Shown here in pieces: positions 55,588 through 64,000 of a stretch of DNA of 64,000 nt (position 1 is its first letter; every line of letters begins with the position of its first letter). The stretch spans positions 1,364,001 to 1,428,000 of the forward strand of contig NZ_CP050133.1 in the NCBI RefSeq assembly GCF_011612585.1, given 5' to 3'. Below the pieces are notes generated by a model. That model did no database searches. It worked only from the letters and a program-made list of their open reading frames with translations, and was not told the DNA's origin. The position numbers were made by a program, and so were the translations under genes. This stretch comes from Streptococcus cristatus ATCC 51100 (GTDB lineage Bacteria > Bacillota > Bacilli > Lactobacillales > Streptococcaceae).

Positions 55588-57117
55588 TTAGTTGGTCTGA
55601 GCCGATCGAACAAGATCAGACCAGCGCTGGGCAATATGCTCATCAAGGTAAGGCTCAGCTATCTCGTAGGATACACGGGACAAATCTTCTTGAGAATGTT
55701 GAGTTAATAGCTGAACAATCTTTTCCGCATACTCTGTCGTCATGGCATCTAAATCATCTGGACGAGCCTTGGGAATCAGGTAGCCATTTTCTCCATCGCG
55801 GATAAAGGTCGGATTGCCATAACGAACATCAAAGCCAATGATGGGCAGGCCAGAACCTACTGCTTCCAACAGAGTCAGACCAAAACCTTCACTCGTCGAT
55901 GCAGCTAGATAAGCGGAATAATTCTTGTAAATATCCGCCATATGATGATGCCCCATCAGTCGAATATACTCTTCTGCTTGCAGATCCGCAATCAACTTCC
56001 GCAGCATAGCTTCCTCACCACCTGTACCATAAATATCAAAGGTGATTTCCGGTAGTTGCTCATGCGCCTTCACTACAGAGTGAATTAGCCAATCAATATG
56101 CTTTTCACTGGCCAAACGAGAAGCTGTCATCAAACCAAAAGGTTTCCGCTGACCTTCTGGTCGGCGCAGCTGATCCAAGCTACCCACAGGAATAGTTAAA
56201 ATATTCTTCGGCTTGATGTCGGTATATTGAGCAAACTGCTCTTTCAGCAGCTCTGTTTGAGCATCCGTCGAGTTGATGATGTAGTCCACTTCTTCTGCGT
56301 ATTCAAATTGATACTCGTAGTAATTATTCCACAAGATATACTCTTTTTCTGCGGGATTTTCACTAAAGTGGTCTGCGTGAACGATAACAGCTAGTTTGGC
56401 AGCCCCCTTATTGGCGAAGATTGGCTGGCCAATATCTGTCTCTCGGTCTAGAATAAGTAAATCCTTGTCTGTCAACTTCAAACTTCTCATGAAATGAGCA
56501 ACAAACTCCTGCTTGGAGTAGAAGACCTGATCTGGAAAACGATAAACTTGCGTTTCTGGCTTACTGTCTACTTCATCGATAATCTCTTCGTAAGCCACAC
56601 TACCGTCTTCATTGAGCCAAGTCCGTTGGTAGAGACGAGCCCGACCATCTACAGGACTATAGTATTCAATAAAGTTTTTGGTATACGTATAGTATTCTTT
56701 CTGAATGAGACAGCCACGCGAAACAATCTCTGCCCGCTCAATCAGTTCATTATCCATATCGCAAGCATAGCACGTTACGAAATCATTATCTCCAAACAAG
56801 ATCCGAAAGGTCTTATTCTCAGAATTACGGACGATTTCTAGAGGTTTTCTATCAAAACTAGCTAAGACTTGTGCTAGAGTGTAGGTTGTTGGAGCAATCT
56901 TAACATCTGTAAAATACTGATAGAGCCAAATGACCTCAGAGTCTTCAAAACCGATATTCTTCGTCAAATGTTCAATATTATCGGCTGAAATAAAATCCAT
57001 AAAGATGAATTTTGCCTCTAAGCCCACACTGCGAAGCAATTTTGCACGATAAATTTGTGCGTACTCAACCCCGCTGCTTGCCCAACCAATTCCTAGGTTG
57101 ATGTTATAAATTGTCAT
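55588..57117 (-). CDS. gtfA: accessory Sec O-GlcNAc transferase GtfA
   Basis: This 509-residue GT4 enzyme transfers GlcNAc from UDP-GlcNAc to serine-rich repeat proteins in the cytosol. It begins MTIYNINLGIGWASSGVEYAQ, typical of GtfA. The middle R-fold domain (about 100-230) recognises the acceptor; the C-terminal Rossmann half has 'LMTASRLASEKHIDWLI' and the E-x7-E donor motif in 'SEGFGLTLLEA'. In described loci it follows secA2 directly as I recall; here three genes intervene. Confidence 0.95.
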   Translation of the reverse strand: MTIYNINLGIGWASSGVEYAQIYRAKLLRSVGLEAKFIFMDFISADNIEHLTKNIGFEDSEVIWLYQYFTDVKIAPTTYTLAQVLASFDRKPLEIVRNSENKTFRILFGDNDFVTCYACDMDNELIERAEIVSRGCLIQKEYYTYTKNFIEYYSPVDGRARLYQRTWLNEDGSVAYEEIIDEVDSKPETQVYRFPDQVFYSKQEFVAHFMRSLKLTDKDLLILDRETDIGQPIFANKGAAKLAVIVHADHFSENPAEKEYILWNNYYEYQFEYAEEVDYIINSTDAQTELLKEQFAQYTDIKPKNILTIPVGSLDQLRRPEGQRKPFGLMTASRLASEKHIDWLIHSVVKAHEQLPEITFDIYGTGGEEAMLRKLIADLQAEEYIRLMGHHHMADIYKNYSAYLAASTSEGFGLTLLEAVGSGLPIIGFDVRYGNPTFIRDGENGYLIPKARPDDLDAMTTEYAEKIVQLLTQHSQEDLSRVSYEIAEPYLDEHIAQRWSDLVRSAQTN

Positions 57118-57131
57118 AAAACATGTTCCTC

Positions 57132-57980
57132 TTACAAAAGATTATCTTTTTTAATTCTTGAAAGGCGTTTGATGATTTTTCCTTTCTTCTTTTTCCCTTT
57201 TTCTTTATCTTCGTCTTTAGACTTTTTGACAGGAGAAGTGAAGTAAGTAACGGGAACAGAGCTATCTGTACCTGTCTTAGCAAATGTTTGCTCAATATTC
57301 ACAACTTCTTTTTGTGGAGCAGAGATTTCTACTGGGACTTCTTCCTCACCAAAAATATCTGATTTGTTTACTTCTTCTTCGTGCGCTTCAAGAGAAGCTT
57401 CATCAAATAAACTTTCAGCTTCAGCTTGCTCATTTGAAGTCTCGTCTTCTTCCAAAGGCGTATCAAACAAACGCGTAGCTTCATCTTCCTCTAAAGGAGT
57501 ATCAAATATGCTTGCAAATTCGTCGTCTTCCGAAGCTTCCTCAATTAGACTTGCGATGTCAATTTGACCCTCTAAAGTTTCTTCGTCTAGAATCTGACCA
57601 ATTTGACTAAGAAGCTCTTTGATTTTTTCCTTTTGCGCCTTATAGAGTTGTTCCGTTTCAAGACGTTTCTTCGTCAATTCATCGATCTCTTCAAGGATAG
57701 ACGATCTTACTTGTAAGAAGTCTTTCTGAGCTTTTTCTAGAACCTCTTGAGCCTCTTTTTCTGCCTTTTCATGTGCTTCAATAATCAGCGATTTAGCATA
57801 AACGACGGCTTCACCGATTTCTCTTTCTTGGTTCTTTAGAGCATCAATTTTTTTACGTAAAGATTCAATTTTCTCATTCTTTTTACGAATTTCACTATCA
57901 AATCCTTCTTCTAACGATTCAATGTATTCTTCAACTTCCTTGGCACGATAGTTACCAAATAGGGTCTTTTTAAGTCTCAT
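57132..57980 (-). CDS. DivIVA-like coiled-coil protein in accessory Sec locus
   Basis: I start at 57980 (282 residues; GGGAG four bases upstream). The opening MRLKKTLFGNYRAKEVEEYI resembles the DivIVA/GpsB N-domain. A long coiled coil runs to about residue 135; an acidic part (about 140-215) includes two FDTPLEEDE repeats, and the last 30 residues are strongly basic (KGKKKKGKIIKRLSRIKK). There is no signal peptide or membrane helix, so it is cytosolic. It heads the transcription unit with gtfA-gtfB, 14 bases ahead of gtfA. Function unknown; it may place the glycosylation or export machinery. Confidence 0.75.
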   Translation of the reverse strand: MRLKKTLFGNYRAKEVEEYIESLEEGFDSEIRKKNEKIESLRKKIDALKNQEREIGEAVVYAKSLIIEAHEKAEKEAQEVLEKAQKDFLQVRSSILEEIDELTKKRLETEQLYKAQKEKIKELLSQIGQILDEETLEGQIDIASLIEEASEDDEFASIFDTPLEEDEATRLFDTPLEEDETSNEQAEAESLFDEASLEAHEEEVNKSDIFGEEEVPVEISAPQKEVVNIEQTFAKTGTDSSVPVTYFTSPVKKSKDEDKEKGKKKKGKIIKRLSRIKKDNLL

Positions 57981-58009
57981 TCTGCTCCCTCTATTCTTCA
58001 TTTATTCTA

Positions 58010-58037
58010 ATTATATACTATCTTATCAATTGTAGCA
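58010..58037 (-). promoter_or_regulatory. possible promoters of the divIVA-like/gtfA unit
   Basis: The minus strand has TATAAT at 58010-58015 and an extended TGC-TACAAT at 58029-58037. Neither has a clear -35. The rest of the 245-base gap (58038-58170) shows nothing else. Confidence 0.35.
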
Positions 58038-58169
58038 TAAAATGACGCTTATTACCATTGTTTTATAAGTCTCCGAGCAAAAAAATCCAACACCACAGAA
58101 GCAAATAAGATTCGATTTACCCACTAGCTCTATGCTTTTCTTAGTTTTGTAACCTTATTCTTTTATAAA

Positions 58170-58210
58170 CAAAAACACCTGAATAGATGATGTATGATCC
58201 ATTCAGGTAT
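58170..58210 (-). terminator. terminator between GH1-like gene and divIVA-like gene
   Basis: On the minus strand ACCTGAATGGAT and ATCTATTCAGGT pair around a 8-base loop and are followed by GTTTTTG. It divides the accessory Sec locus into two transcripts. Confidence 0.88.
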
Positions 58211-58246
58211 TTTCTTAAAAGGTAACTAAATGTAAAAGCGTCTATT

Positions 58247-59422
58247 TTAGAAATTGAGATCTACCCAGCTAAGAGGTGCATAGCCAAGAAGCTCAACGCC
58301 ATCATATTCTACTGTTTTAACGATCTCTTGAATATTCGTTTTTAACTCTTCTATTGATCGGCTGTCTGACTCATCTAATATTAGATCATCTTCCACAATA
58401 AATAGTGGCTTTTGATAGCGGTCATAAAGATTATTCATAGCTAGGCGAAGACCTACAGGATCAATTGGATTCTTATTGGTATTGTTATAGCCATATTTAT
58501 TGATAAAGACTTCTTGAGAATTACTAGATGCATGGTAACTAAAGCTAACAAAATCAACCTTTCCAACTCGTAAGTCAAAGAAGTCATCATTTTCAATATC
58601 TAAAGCAATCTGCTCACGTTCTAAACGGCGCAAGAAATGGTTTGGATAAGAACCACGAACTTGTACATCTGTAAAGACATAGTTTTCACGGTTCTTGACT
58701 TCTGCTTCCATCGCATCAATCGCACTATCCAGATTTTGACTATAGTTACGACTAACTACCAACATGCCACCAAATTGAAATTCTGGATTGATTGATTTTC
58801 CAAGCTTAACAGCACGTGCCGAAGCGACCAATTGATAATGAGCTGCCTGCCAGATCCGTTGGTTCCGATTTTCTCCATCTTCAAAAGACAGACCGCCACC
58901 AAGATATGGCAAATGGTGTAAAATATTAAATTCATTAAAGGTAATCCAATATCTTACCTTGTCTTTAAAATGTCTAAAAACAGCTTCTGTATAATGCTCA
59001 TAAAGTTCAATCATCTTGCGGCTCTTCCACGCGCCGTATTTTTCATACAGATGAAGGGGAAGATCGAAATGACTTAATGTTACAATCGGTTCAATGTCCT
59101 TTTGCAACACTTGATCAATGATAGCTTCATAATATTTCAAACCTTCTTCACTTGGCTGCGCTTCTTCACCAGTTGGGAAAATTCGCGCCCAAGAGATAGA
59201 AATTCTATAAACATTGAAGCCCATCGATTGAATCATATTCAAATCACTAACATAATCCGGTTGACTCGCTAAAGTAATTTGTCCCAGAAGATCATAGGCG
59301 CCTATTGGTACTTTTTTGTAGTTGACTTCCCCTGTCAGTACTCCTATACGTGGTTCACTAAGCGGTAATACATCCGTCGTTCCCAAACCTTTATTGCTGT
59401 TGGGCATCGTATTTCTAATCAT
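58247..59422 (-). CDS. shortened glycoside hydrolase family 1-like protein
   Basis: This 391-residue protein is clearly GH1: 'DLNMIQSMGFNVYRISISWARIFP' (about 60-83), SHFDLP (H118), and acid/base E164 in TFNEFN. The nucleophile position E344 is kept, but the usual TENG reads VEDD (343-346). GH1 enzymes have about 450-480 residues; here the N-terminal NQ-x-EG sugar-binding block is missing and the chain stops at 'GYAPLSWVDLNF', before the last conserved strand. No signal peptide. It may be an altered glycosidase or a lectin-like pseudo-enzyme acting on cytosolic glycoprotein. AAAGGAG precedes the ATG. Confidence 0.85.
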   Translation of the reverse strand: MIRNTMPNSNKGLGTTDVLPLSEPRIGVLTGEVNYKKVPIGAYDLLGQITLASQPDYVSDLNMIQSMGFNVYRISISWARIFPTGEEAQPSEEGLKYYEAIIDQVLQKDIEPIVTLSHFDLPLHLYEKYGAWKSRKMIELYEHYTEAVFRHFKDKVRYWITFNEFNILHHLPYLGGGLSFEDGENRNQRIWQAAHYQLVASARAVKLGKSINPEFQFGGMLVVSRNYSQNLDSAIDAMEAEVKNRENYVFTDVQVRGSYPNHFLRRLEREQIALDIENDDFFDLRVGKVDFVSFSYHASSNSQEVFINKYGYNNTNKNPIDPVGLRLAMNNLYDRYQKPLFIVEDDLILDESDSRSIEELKTNIQEIVKTVEYDGVELLGYAPLSWVDLNF

Positions 59423-59485
59423 AATGACTCCTTTTGATTTTGTGAATATATGTGGATACTATTGCATCCTCTAGTATCTTTAAAA

Positions 59486-62386
59486 TTATCGCTGGTCTTT
59501 CTTATTCTGAGCGATAGAAGCCAATCCAGATAATGTACTAGCAACATTTTTTAAGTCAGGAGAAATTGGCTGTAAACCTGGTCTTACCATCTGATATGCC
59601 TCTTGATCTGTTACGCTCAAGTTTGGAGTTGTAGACACTTGAACAGACAAGCTTTCTTGAGATAGTGCAACCGCCTCTGAAAGTTCCTGAGATGCAAGGC
59701 TCATACTTTCAAGCGATTCTTGTCGATAGGCAAGAAGCATTGACTCTGTTCGAGACAAGCTAAGTGAAAGAGATTCTGAGACTTGTAAACTATGTGATAC
59801 TGACTTAGACTCTGAAACACTCTGTCTGTAAGAAAGCAACTCTGAGACTGAAACGCTATAAAACTCAGATAAGGAAACTCTCACAATACTTTGACTGATT
59901 TGCTCTGATTCACTCAGGGAAATCGACTCACTCAAACTAAAGGAAGTGGAGATGCTGACACTATGACTAAGAGATTCTGAAAGACTAATAGAGACTGATG
60001 TGCTCTGACTAGCCGACTCTGAAACTGAAATTAACTTACTTTCATATGCAGATTGGGCAACAGAAGCACTAACTGAGAGTGACGAACTGAGCCAATTATA
60101 CTCTGAAATTGATTGACTCAAACTTAAAGAAGTTGAAAGGCTCGCACTTTCACTTAATGATTCAGAGATACTGAGACTCTGGCTAAGGCTTTCGGACTCA
60201 CTCAAACTCAAGGAGCTTGAAACACTCAGGCTTTGACTCAAGGATTCCGAAACACTGAGGCTCTGACTAAGGCTTTCAGACTCACTCAAGGAAACTGATT
60301 CACTTAAACTAAAGGCAGTTGAAAGGCTTGCACTCTGACTGAGAGATTCTGAAACACTCAGAGAGATTGAAGCACTCTGACTAATAGAGTCGGAAATCGA
60401 TGTTAACTTGCTTTCCAATTCAGATTGGGCAACAGAAGCACTAACTGAGAGTGACGAACTAAGCCAAGTATATTCGGAAAGTGATTCGCTCAAACTAAAG
60501 GAAGTCGAAAGGCTCGCACTCTGACTCAAGGATTCAGACACACTAAGGCTCTGGCTTTCTTGTTCAGATTGACTGACTGAAATTGACTCACTGAGGCTCA
60601 AAGAGTGTGAAGCGCTGACACTTTGGCTCAAGGATTCTGAAAGGCTGAGACTCTGACTAAGGCTTTCAGATTCACTCAAAGAAGCGGACTCACTCAAACT
60701 GAAGGAGCTTGACGCACTGAGGCTTTCGGATTCACTCAAGGAAATTGACTCACTCAAGCTGAAAGAAGTGAAGACGCTCACACTCTGACTGAGAGATTCT
60801 GAGACACTAATAGACTCGGAAATTGATGTCAATTGGCTTTCCAATTCGGATTGAGCAAGAGAGGCACTAACCGACAATGAAGAACTTAACCAAGTATACT
60901 CGGCAATGGACTCACTCAGGGAAATTGACTCGCTCAAAGAGATTGACTCGCTGAGGCTAAGAGAAGTTACTGTCCATTCACTCAAAGATTCTGAAAGAGA
61001 AAGGGACTGGCTATGGCTAAGTGATTCTGATAGCCGCTGACTCTCCTTGGCTGATTCAGATTCGAAAAGAAGTTGAGAAAATGCTTCACTCAAGGATAGA
61101 GACTGACTGAGGCTCAAAGATTCAGATGCCGAAAGGCTAAGTGAAGTAAATTCAGACTGAGCCAACCATTCAGAAGTAGAGAGGCTCAGGCTAGTACTAA
61201 GAGAAATCAAGAAAGTATCTGGCTTATTCTCGTTTACTGAAAGTGAATCAGCTTCCTCCTCATAAACTGAATCTGAAAGACTCATAGAAGTCTCTTCTAA
61301 GGCACTGAGAGACTCAGATTCTGAAAGGCTCAGACTAGCACTAATGGATTCTGACAGAGAAACTGACTGACTATCCGCTACCGAAGTTGAAACGAATTCG
61401 CTAAGAAGGATAGAAGCTGACTCGGAAAGACTCTCACTTGCACTGATAGAAGCGGATAACCATTCACTCTCATAAAGTGAATCTAATTCTGATATGCTGA
61501 GAGATTCAGATTCAAAGATACTCCAGTATTCAGACTCGGAAAGACTCTCACTTGCACTGATAGAAGCAGATAGCCATTCACTCTCATAGAGTGAATCTGA
61601 TTCTGATATGCTGAGAGATTCAGATTCAAAGATACTCCAGTACTCAGACTCAGAAAGGCTCTCACTTGCACTGATAGAAACAGATAGCCATTCACTCTCA
61701 TAAAGCGAATCTGATTCTGATATGCTGAGAGATTCAGATTCGAAAATACTCCAGTATTCAGACTCAGAAAGACTCTCACTTGCACTGATAGAAACAGATA
61801 GCCATTCACTCTCATAAAGTGAATCTGACTCTGAGATACTGAGGGATTCAGATTCGAAAATACTCCAGTATTCAGACTCGGAAAGACTCTCGCTGGCGCT
61901 GATAGAAGAGGATAAGGATTCATCCTCAAGAACCAGCTCAGATTCTGAATCTGACTGATCGATAATGTGAGAAGAAGAGTCTAAAGAATAAGTCTCTAAT
62001 GAATCATTCTCCCACAGCGAATCTTGAAGAGAACTCTCGCTTGTTGAAACAGAGTGACTATCGAAATGTTCAGCAGACAAACTCATTGAGTTCGAAACGC
62101 TCATTGATAAGCTTTGGCTGACATTTTTTATCAGATCATCTACTACCAAGCTATTGTTGGCTTGAAAATCCTCAAAGTCTTCCATAATAGAAATTGGCTC
62201 TGTCTGTGGTTTTAATTCTTCATCAATACCTAACACAACCTGATTCTGCTCTTGGGGTTTTCGGCTAATCGGTTTTAAGATGGCTGCATCCGGATCATAA
62301 TAATTATCATCCTCCGTCACCAATCGTTTAAACTTCGATATAACGCGCTTAAACCCCTTTGCTTTTGCTTTATTATTCTTACCCAT
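59486..62386 (-). CDS. serine-rich repeat protein without signal peptide or LPxTG
   Basis: I start at 62386 ([15 protein letters not shown], 966 residues; GGGAG 13 bases upstream). Residues 1-95 are non-repetitive, basic then acidic, with no hydrophobic core and none of the KxYKxGKxW signal of SRR adhesins. From about 95 to 900 nearly every second residue is Ser, alternating with L, E, I, V or Q. The block has four 38-residue repeats with Trp and Tyr, and three copies of a [15 protein letters not shown] segment. The C-terminus ([10 protein letters not shown]...QNKKDQR-type tail) has no LPxTG and no membrane helix. It follows secA2 by 69 bases. Likely target of GtfA/GtfB; location uncertain. 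Confidence 0.85.
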   Translation of the reverse strand: MGKNNKAKAKGFKRVISKFKRLVTEDDNYYDPDAAILKPISRKPQEQNQVVLGIDEELKPQTEPISIMEDFEDFQANNSLVVDDLIKNVSQSLSMSVSNSMSLSAEHFDSHSVSTSESSLQDSLWENDSLETYSLDSSSHIIDQSDSESELVLEDESLSSSISASESLSESEYWSIFESESLSISESDSLYESEWLSVSISASESLSESEYWSIFESESLSISESDSLYESEWLSVSISASESLSESEYWSIFESESLSISESDSLYESEWLSASISASESLSESEYWSIFESESLSISELDSLYESEWLSASISASESLSESASILLSEFVSTSVADSQSVSLSESISASLSLSESESLSALEETSMSLSDSVYEEEADSLSVNENKPDTFLISLSTSLSLSTSEWLAQSEFTSLSLSASESLSLSQSLSLSEAFSQLLFESESAKESQRLSESLSHSQSLSLSESLSEWTVTSLSLSESISLSESISLSESIAEYTWLSSSLSVSASLAQSELESQLTSISESISVSESLSQSVSVFTSFSLSESISLSESESLSASSSFSLSESASLSESESLSQSLSLSESLSQSVSASHSLSLSESISVSQSEQESQSLSVSESLSQSASLSTSFSLSESLSEYTWLSSSLSVSASVAQSELESKLTSISDSISQSASISLSVSESLSQSASLSTAFSLSESVSLSESESLSQSLSVSESLSQSLSVSSSLSLSESESLSQSLSISESLSESASLSTSLSLSQSISEYNWLSSSLSVSASVAQSAYESKLISVSESASQSTSVSISLSESLSHSVSISTSFSLSESISLSESEQISQSIVRVSLSEFYSVSVSELLSYRQSVSESKSVSHSLQVSESLSLSLSRTESMLLAYRQESLESMSLASQELSEAVALSQESLSVQVSTTPNLSVTDQEAYQMVRPGLQPISPDLKNVASTLSGLASIAQNKKDQR
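61441..61896 (-). repeat. four tandem 114-bp repeats in the serine-rich gene
   Basis: Units start at 61441, 61555, 61669 and 61783, nearly identical, each coding for 38 residues containing [19 protein letters not shown] and LYESEWLS. A looser repeat recurs at about 60090, 60450 and 60890 ([13 protein letters not shown]). Copy number is likely to vary between strains. Confidence 0.9.
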
Positions 62387-62455
62387 AAATATACATTTTC
62401 TCCCAAATGCAGTTATATCCTTATTATAAAGTCTATAGCACAATCTGTCAAAACT

Positions 62456-64000
62456 TTAGCCAAAGAAAACCTCTAATTTCCCTGTAGGCTGAACATTGAC
62501 ATAACTAAGCGCCATATTTTTTATAATTTTAAGATTCATGTCTGCATTCATTCTCTGATATGACTCAAAAGCCTCTTTATGAAACTCATATACAGGATTC
62601 TTTTGCGCATAACCTTGACTAACCACTAAAGTTTGAAATTGTTGGAGATAGTCAACTTGCTCCACCCAGCAATCATCCACTGCTCTTAACACTGCGATGC
62701 GCTGAAGCTGCCCAAACAGTTCTGAATCCTCAATTCTATCGCGTTTTCGCTGATATTCTTCAATGAAAAGCTTAGATAGGAACTTCTTAACTTGACGAAT
62801 GTTTGTCACATCTAAATCTCTTGGAATGCCTTGACAATAGTAGCTAATATTATCCAAAACAAATCGATACAAATCGGCCTGCTCTTTAAATGGATGCTTC
62901 TTCATATAGGCGTCCATAGCATCTGATAAAACAGATAAAAAATATTCTAGTTTAAAGTCAGGACGAGCAATAATGTCATTACGCTTGTTATAAATGATTT
63001 GCCGTTGAATTCGGATACTTTCGTCATACTGCTCCGTTGATCGTCTTGAAGCAGCTGCCGCATTATCGCTGTTTCTCTGAGCTTCTGTCACCTCATATTT
63101 AATACGAACAGATTTTAGATGAACCTTCTGTTTTTCCTCTGGCTTGGCGACTTCTTTCTGATAAAAATCATTGATCCACTTACTGCCAGTCTTTGTAATA
63201 ATATCATCTTCAAGTGAAACAAAGAATTTACTTAGTCCAGGTGCGCCTTGACGGCCTGCACGACCACGAAGCTGCAAGTCCACTCGTTCACTGGACATTC
63301 TCTCTGTTCCAATAACCGCCAGTCCGCCTAATTTAGCAACACCTTCTTCTAGGATAATATCCGTTCCACGACCAGCCATAGAAGTTGCGACGGTTACCGC
63401 AGAACGCCGGCCAGCCTGTGCAATCATCTCTGCTTCTTTTGCTGCATTGTAGGCATTTAGCACATTATGAGCAATTCCTTCCTGCAGCAGGAGCATGGAG
63501 TAAATTTCTGACATTCTTACCGATCCTGTCGCAATCAGAACTGGCTGCCCTTTTTTATGTAGTTTTTTAATATAATCCAAAGAAGCATAAAGTTTTTGAG
63601 GGATAGTTAGATAGATCTCATCTGGATAATCAATCCGTTGATTGGGCTTTCTAGTTGGTACAACGACCACTCCCAAGTCATACACCTCACGAAATTCATC
63701 TTCACAGACCTTCCCTGTACCCGTCATCCCCGCCAATTTAGGAAACATCTTGAACAAATTTTGATAGGTAATAGAGGCCATAGAACGTGTTTCTAAGGAA
63801 ATCTTCACGCGTTCTCTCGCTTCCAAGGCTTGGTGCAAACCAGATTGGAGTTTATTCCCTTCTAAAACTCGCCCTGTTGCCTCATCCATCAGCTTAACTT
63901 CGCCATTTTCTACAGTATACTGACGATCTTTTTCAAATAAATGATTGGCCCTTAAGGCCAAATTAATTTGGCGGATCAGTTGGTAGTTATTTGGATCGTA
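62456..64000 (-). CDS. secA2: accessory Sec translocase ATPase SecA2 (partial)
   Basis: The C-terminal 514 codons; the gene continues past the right edge. It holds the second motor domain ('VATSMAGRGTDIIL', 'LQLRGRAGRQGAPG'), the PPXD end with 'MTGTGKVCEDEF', and a helical scaffold/wing. It ends '...PTGKLEVFFG' without the C-terminal zinc-binding motif of housekeeping SecA, as expected for SecA2. It drives export of glycosylated serine-rich adhesins with SecY2 and Asp1-3, which should lie beyond the edge. Confidence 0.93.
   Translation of the reverse strand, partial: YDPNNYQLIRQINLALRANHLFEKDRQYTVENGEVKLMDEATGRVLEGNKLQSGLHQALEARERVKISLETRSMASITYQNLFKMFPKLAGMTGTGKVCEDEFREVYDLGVVVVPTRKPNQRIDYPDEIYLTIPQKLYASLDYIKKLHKKGQPVLIATGSVRMSEIYSMLLLQEGIAHNVLNAYNAAKEAEMIAQAGRRSAVTVATSMAGRGTDIILEEGVAKLGGLAVIGTERMSSERVDLQLRGRAGRQGAPGLSKFFVSLEDDIITKTGSKWINDFYQKEVAKPEEKQKVHLKSVRIKYEVTEAQRNSDNAAAASRRSTEQYDESIRIQRQIIYNKRNDIIARPDFKLEYFLSVLSDAMDAYMKKHPFKEQADLYRFVLDNISYYCQGIPRDLDVTNIRQVKKFLSKLFIEEYQRKRDRIEDSELFGQLQRIAVLRAVDDCWVEQVDYLQQFQTLVVSQGYAQKNPVYEFHKEAFESYQRMNADMNLKIIKNMALSYVNVQPTGKLEVFFG

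Noticed and set aside
61441..61896. CRISPR array
   Set aside because: The repeats are contiguous, 114 bp long and coding, with no spacers or cas genes. No CRISPR was seen anywhere in the window.
61483..61929. 148-residue repetitive ORF on the minus strand inside the serine-rich gene
   Set aside because: Alternate frame of the 114-bp repeats; its repetition comes from the real coding frame.

Overview
The window is chromosomal DNA of a Streptococcus, most likely of the sanguinis/gordonii/cristatus group. The evidence is gene order: a rpmG-secG-rnr-smpB-tehB block next to coaE-mutM-era-dgkA-ybeY; coiA-pepF-O-methyltransferase-prsA; a complete arginine deiminase cluster (flp, arcA, arcB, arcC, arcD, arcT, with argR, queA and nagB beside it); and an accessory Sec locus (secA2, gtfA, gtfB). 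A SigX (CIN-box) promoter at coiA and streptococcal extended -10 promoters agree with this. Most genes are on the minus strand. Species is an inference; no database was available.

Layout. 1-340: end of lysS, a terminator and a highly structured intergenic repeat. 340-5000: MacAB-like efflux pump, divergent from glutathione reductase. 5.4-8.3 kb: a tiny membrane peptide, bioY, a YdbC-type protein, a hypothetical and a U32 peptidase-family tRNA hydroxylation protein. 8.5-10.3 kb: a cell-surface C69 dipeptidase with a cre site on its promoter. 10.5-22.1 kb: the conserved block tehB to ybeY, disturbed in three places: a 3' smpB duplication flanking an unknown membrane protein gene, pmrA without a normal start codon, and a frameshifted ybeY. 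22.3-31.3 kb: tRNA-Thr, ald, an XRE-regulated membrane/ABC cluster, and alaS, which with a LURP-one gene lies behind an alanine T-box. 32-40.3 kb: prsA, O-methyltransferase, pepF, coiA, an MFS transporter, dacA, and nagB with a NagR-like operator. 40.4-49.7 kb: queA, argR and the arginine deiminase operon with its Fnr-like regulator. 50-53.9 kb: YhfC-type protease, serine hydrolase, sodA, holA. 54-64 kb: accessory Sec locus.

The most unusual region is 57.1-62.4 kb. Between secA2 and gtfA, which as I recall are adjacent in described streptococcal accessory Sec loci, there are three extra genes on the same strand: a 966-residue serine-rich repeat protein with neither a signal peptide nor an LPxTG anchor; a shortened GH1-like protein that keeps both catalytic glutamates; and a DivIVA-like coiled-coil protein that heads a second transcription unit with gtfA and gtfB. 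The serine repeats would be natural substrates for the cytosolic GtfA/GtfB O-glycosyltransferase, so this may be an intracellular or non-classically exported glycoprotein module. That function is inference.

Other physiology fits an oral streptococcus: arginine deiminase operon (ATP and ammonia from arginine, with cre-like sites), sodA and glutathione reductase for oxidative stress, amino-sugar use via nagB, and competence via coiA.
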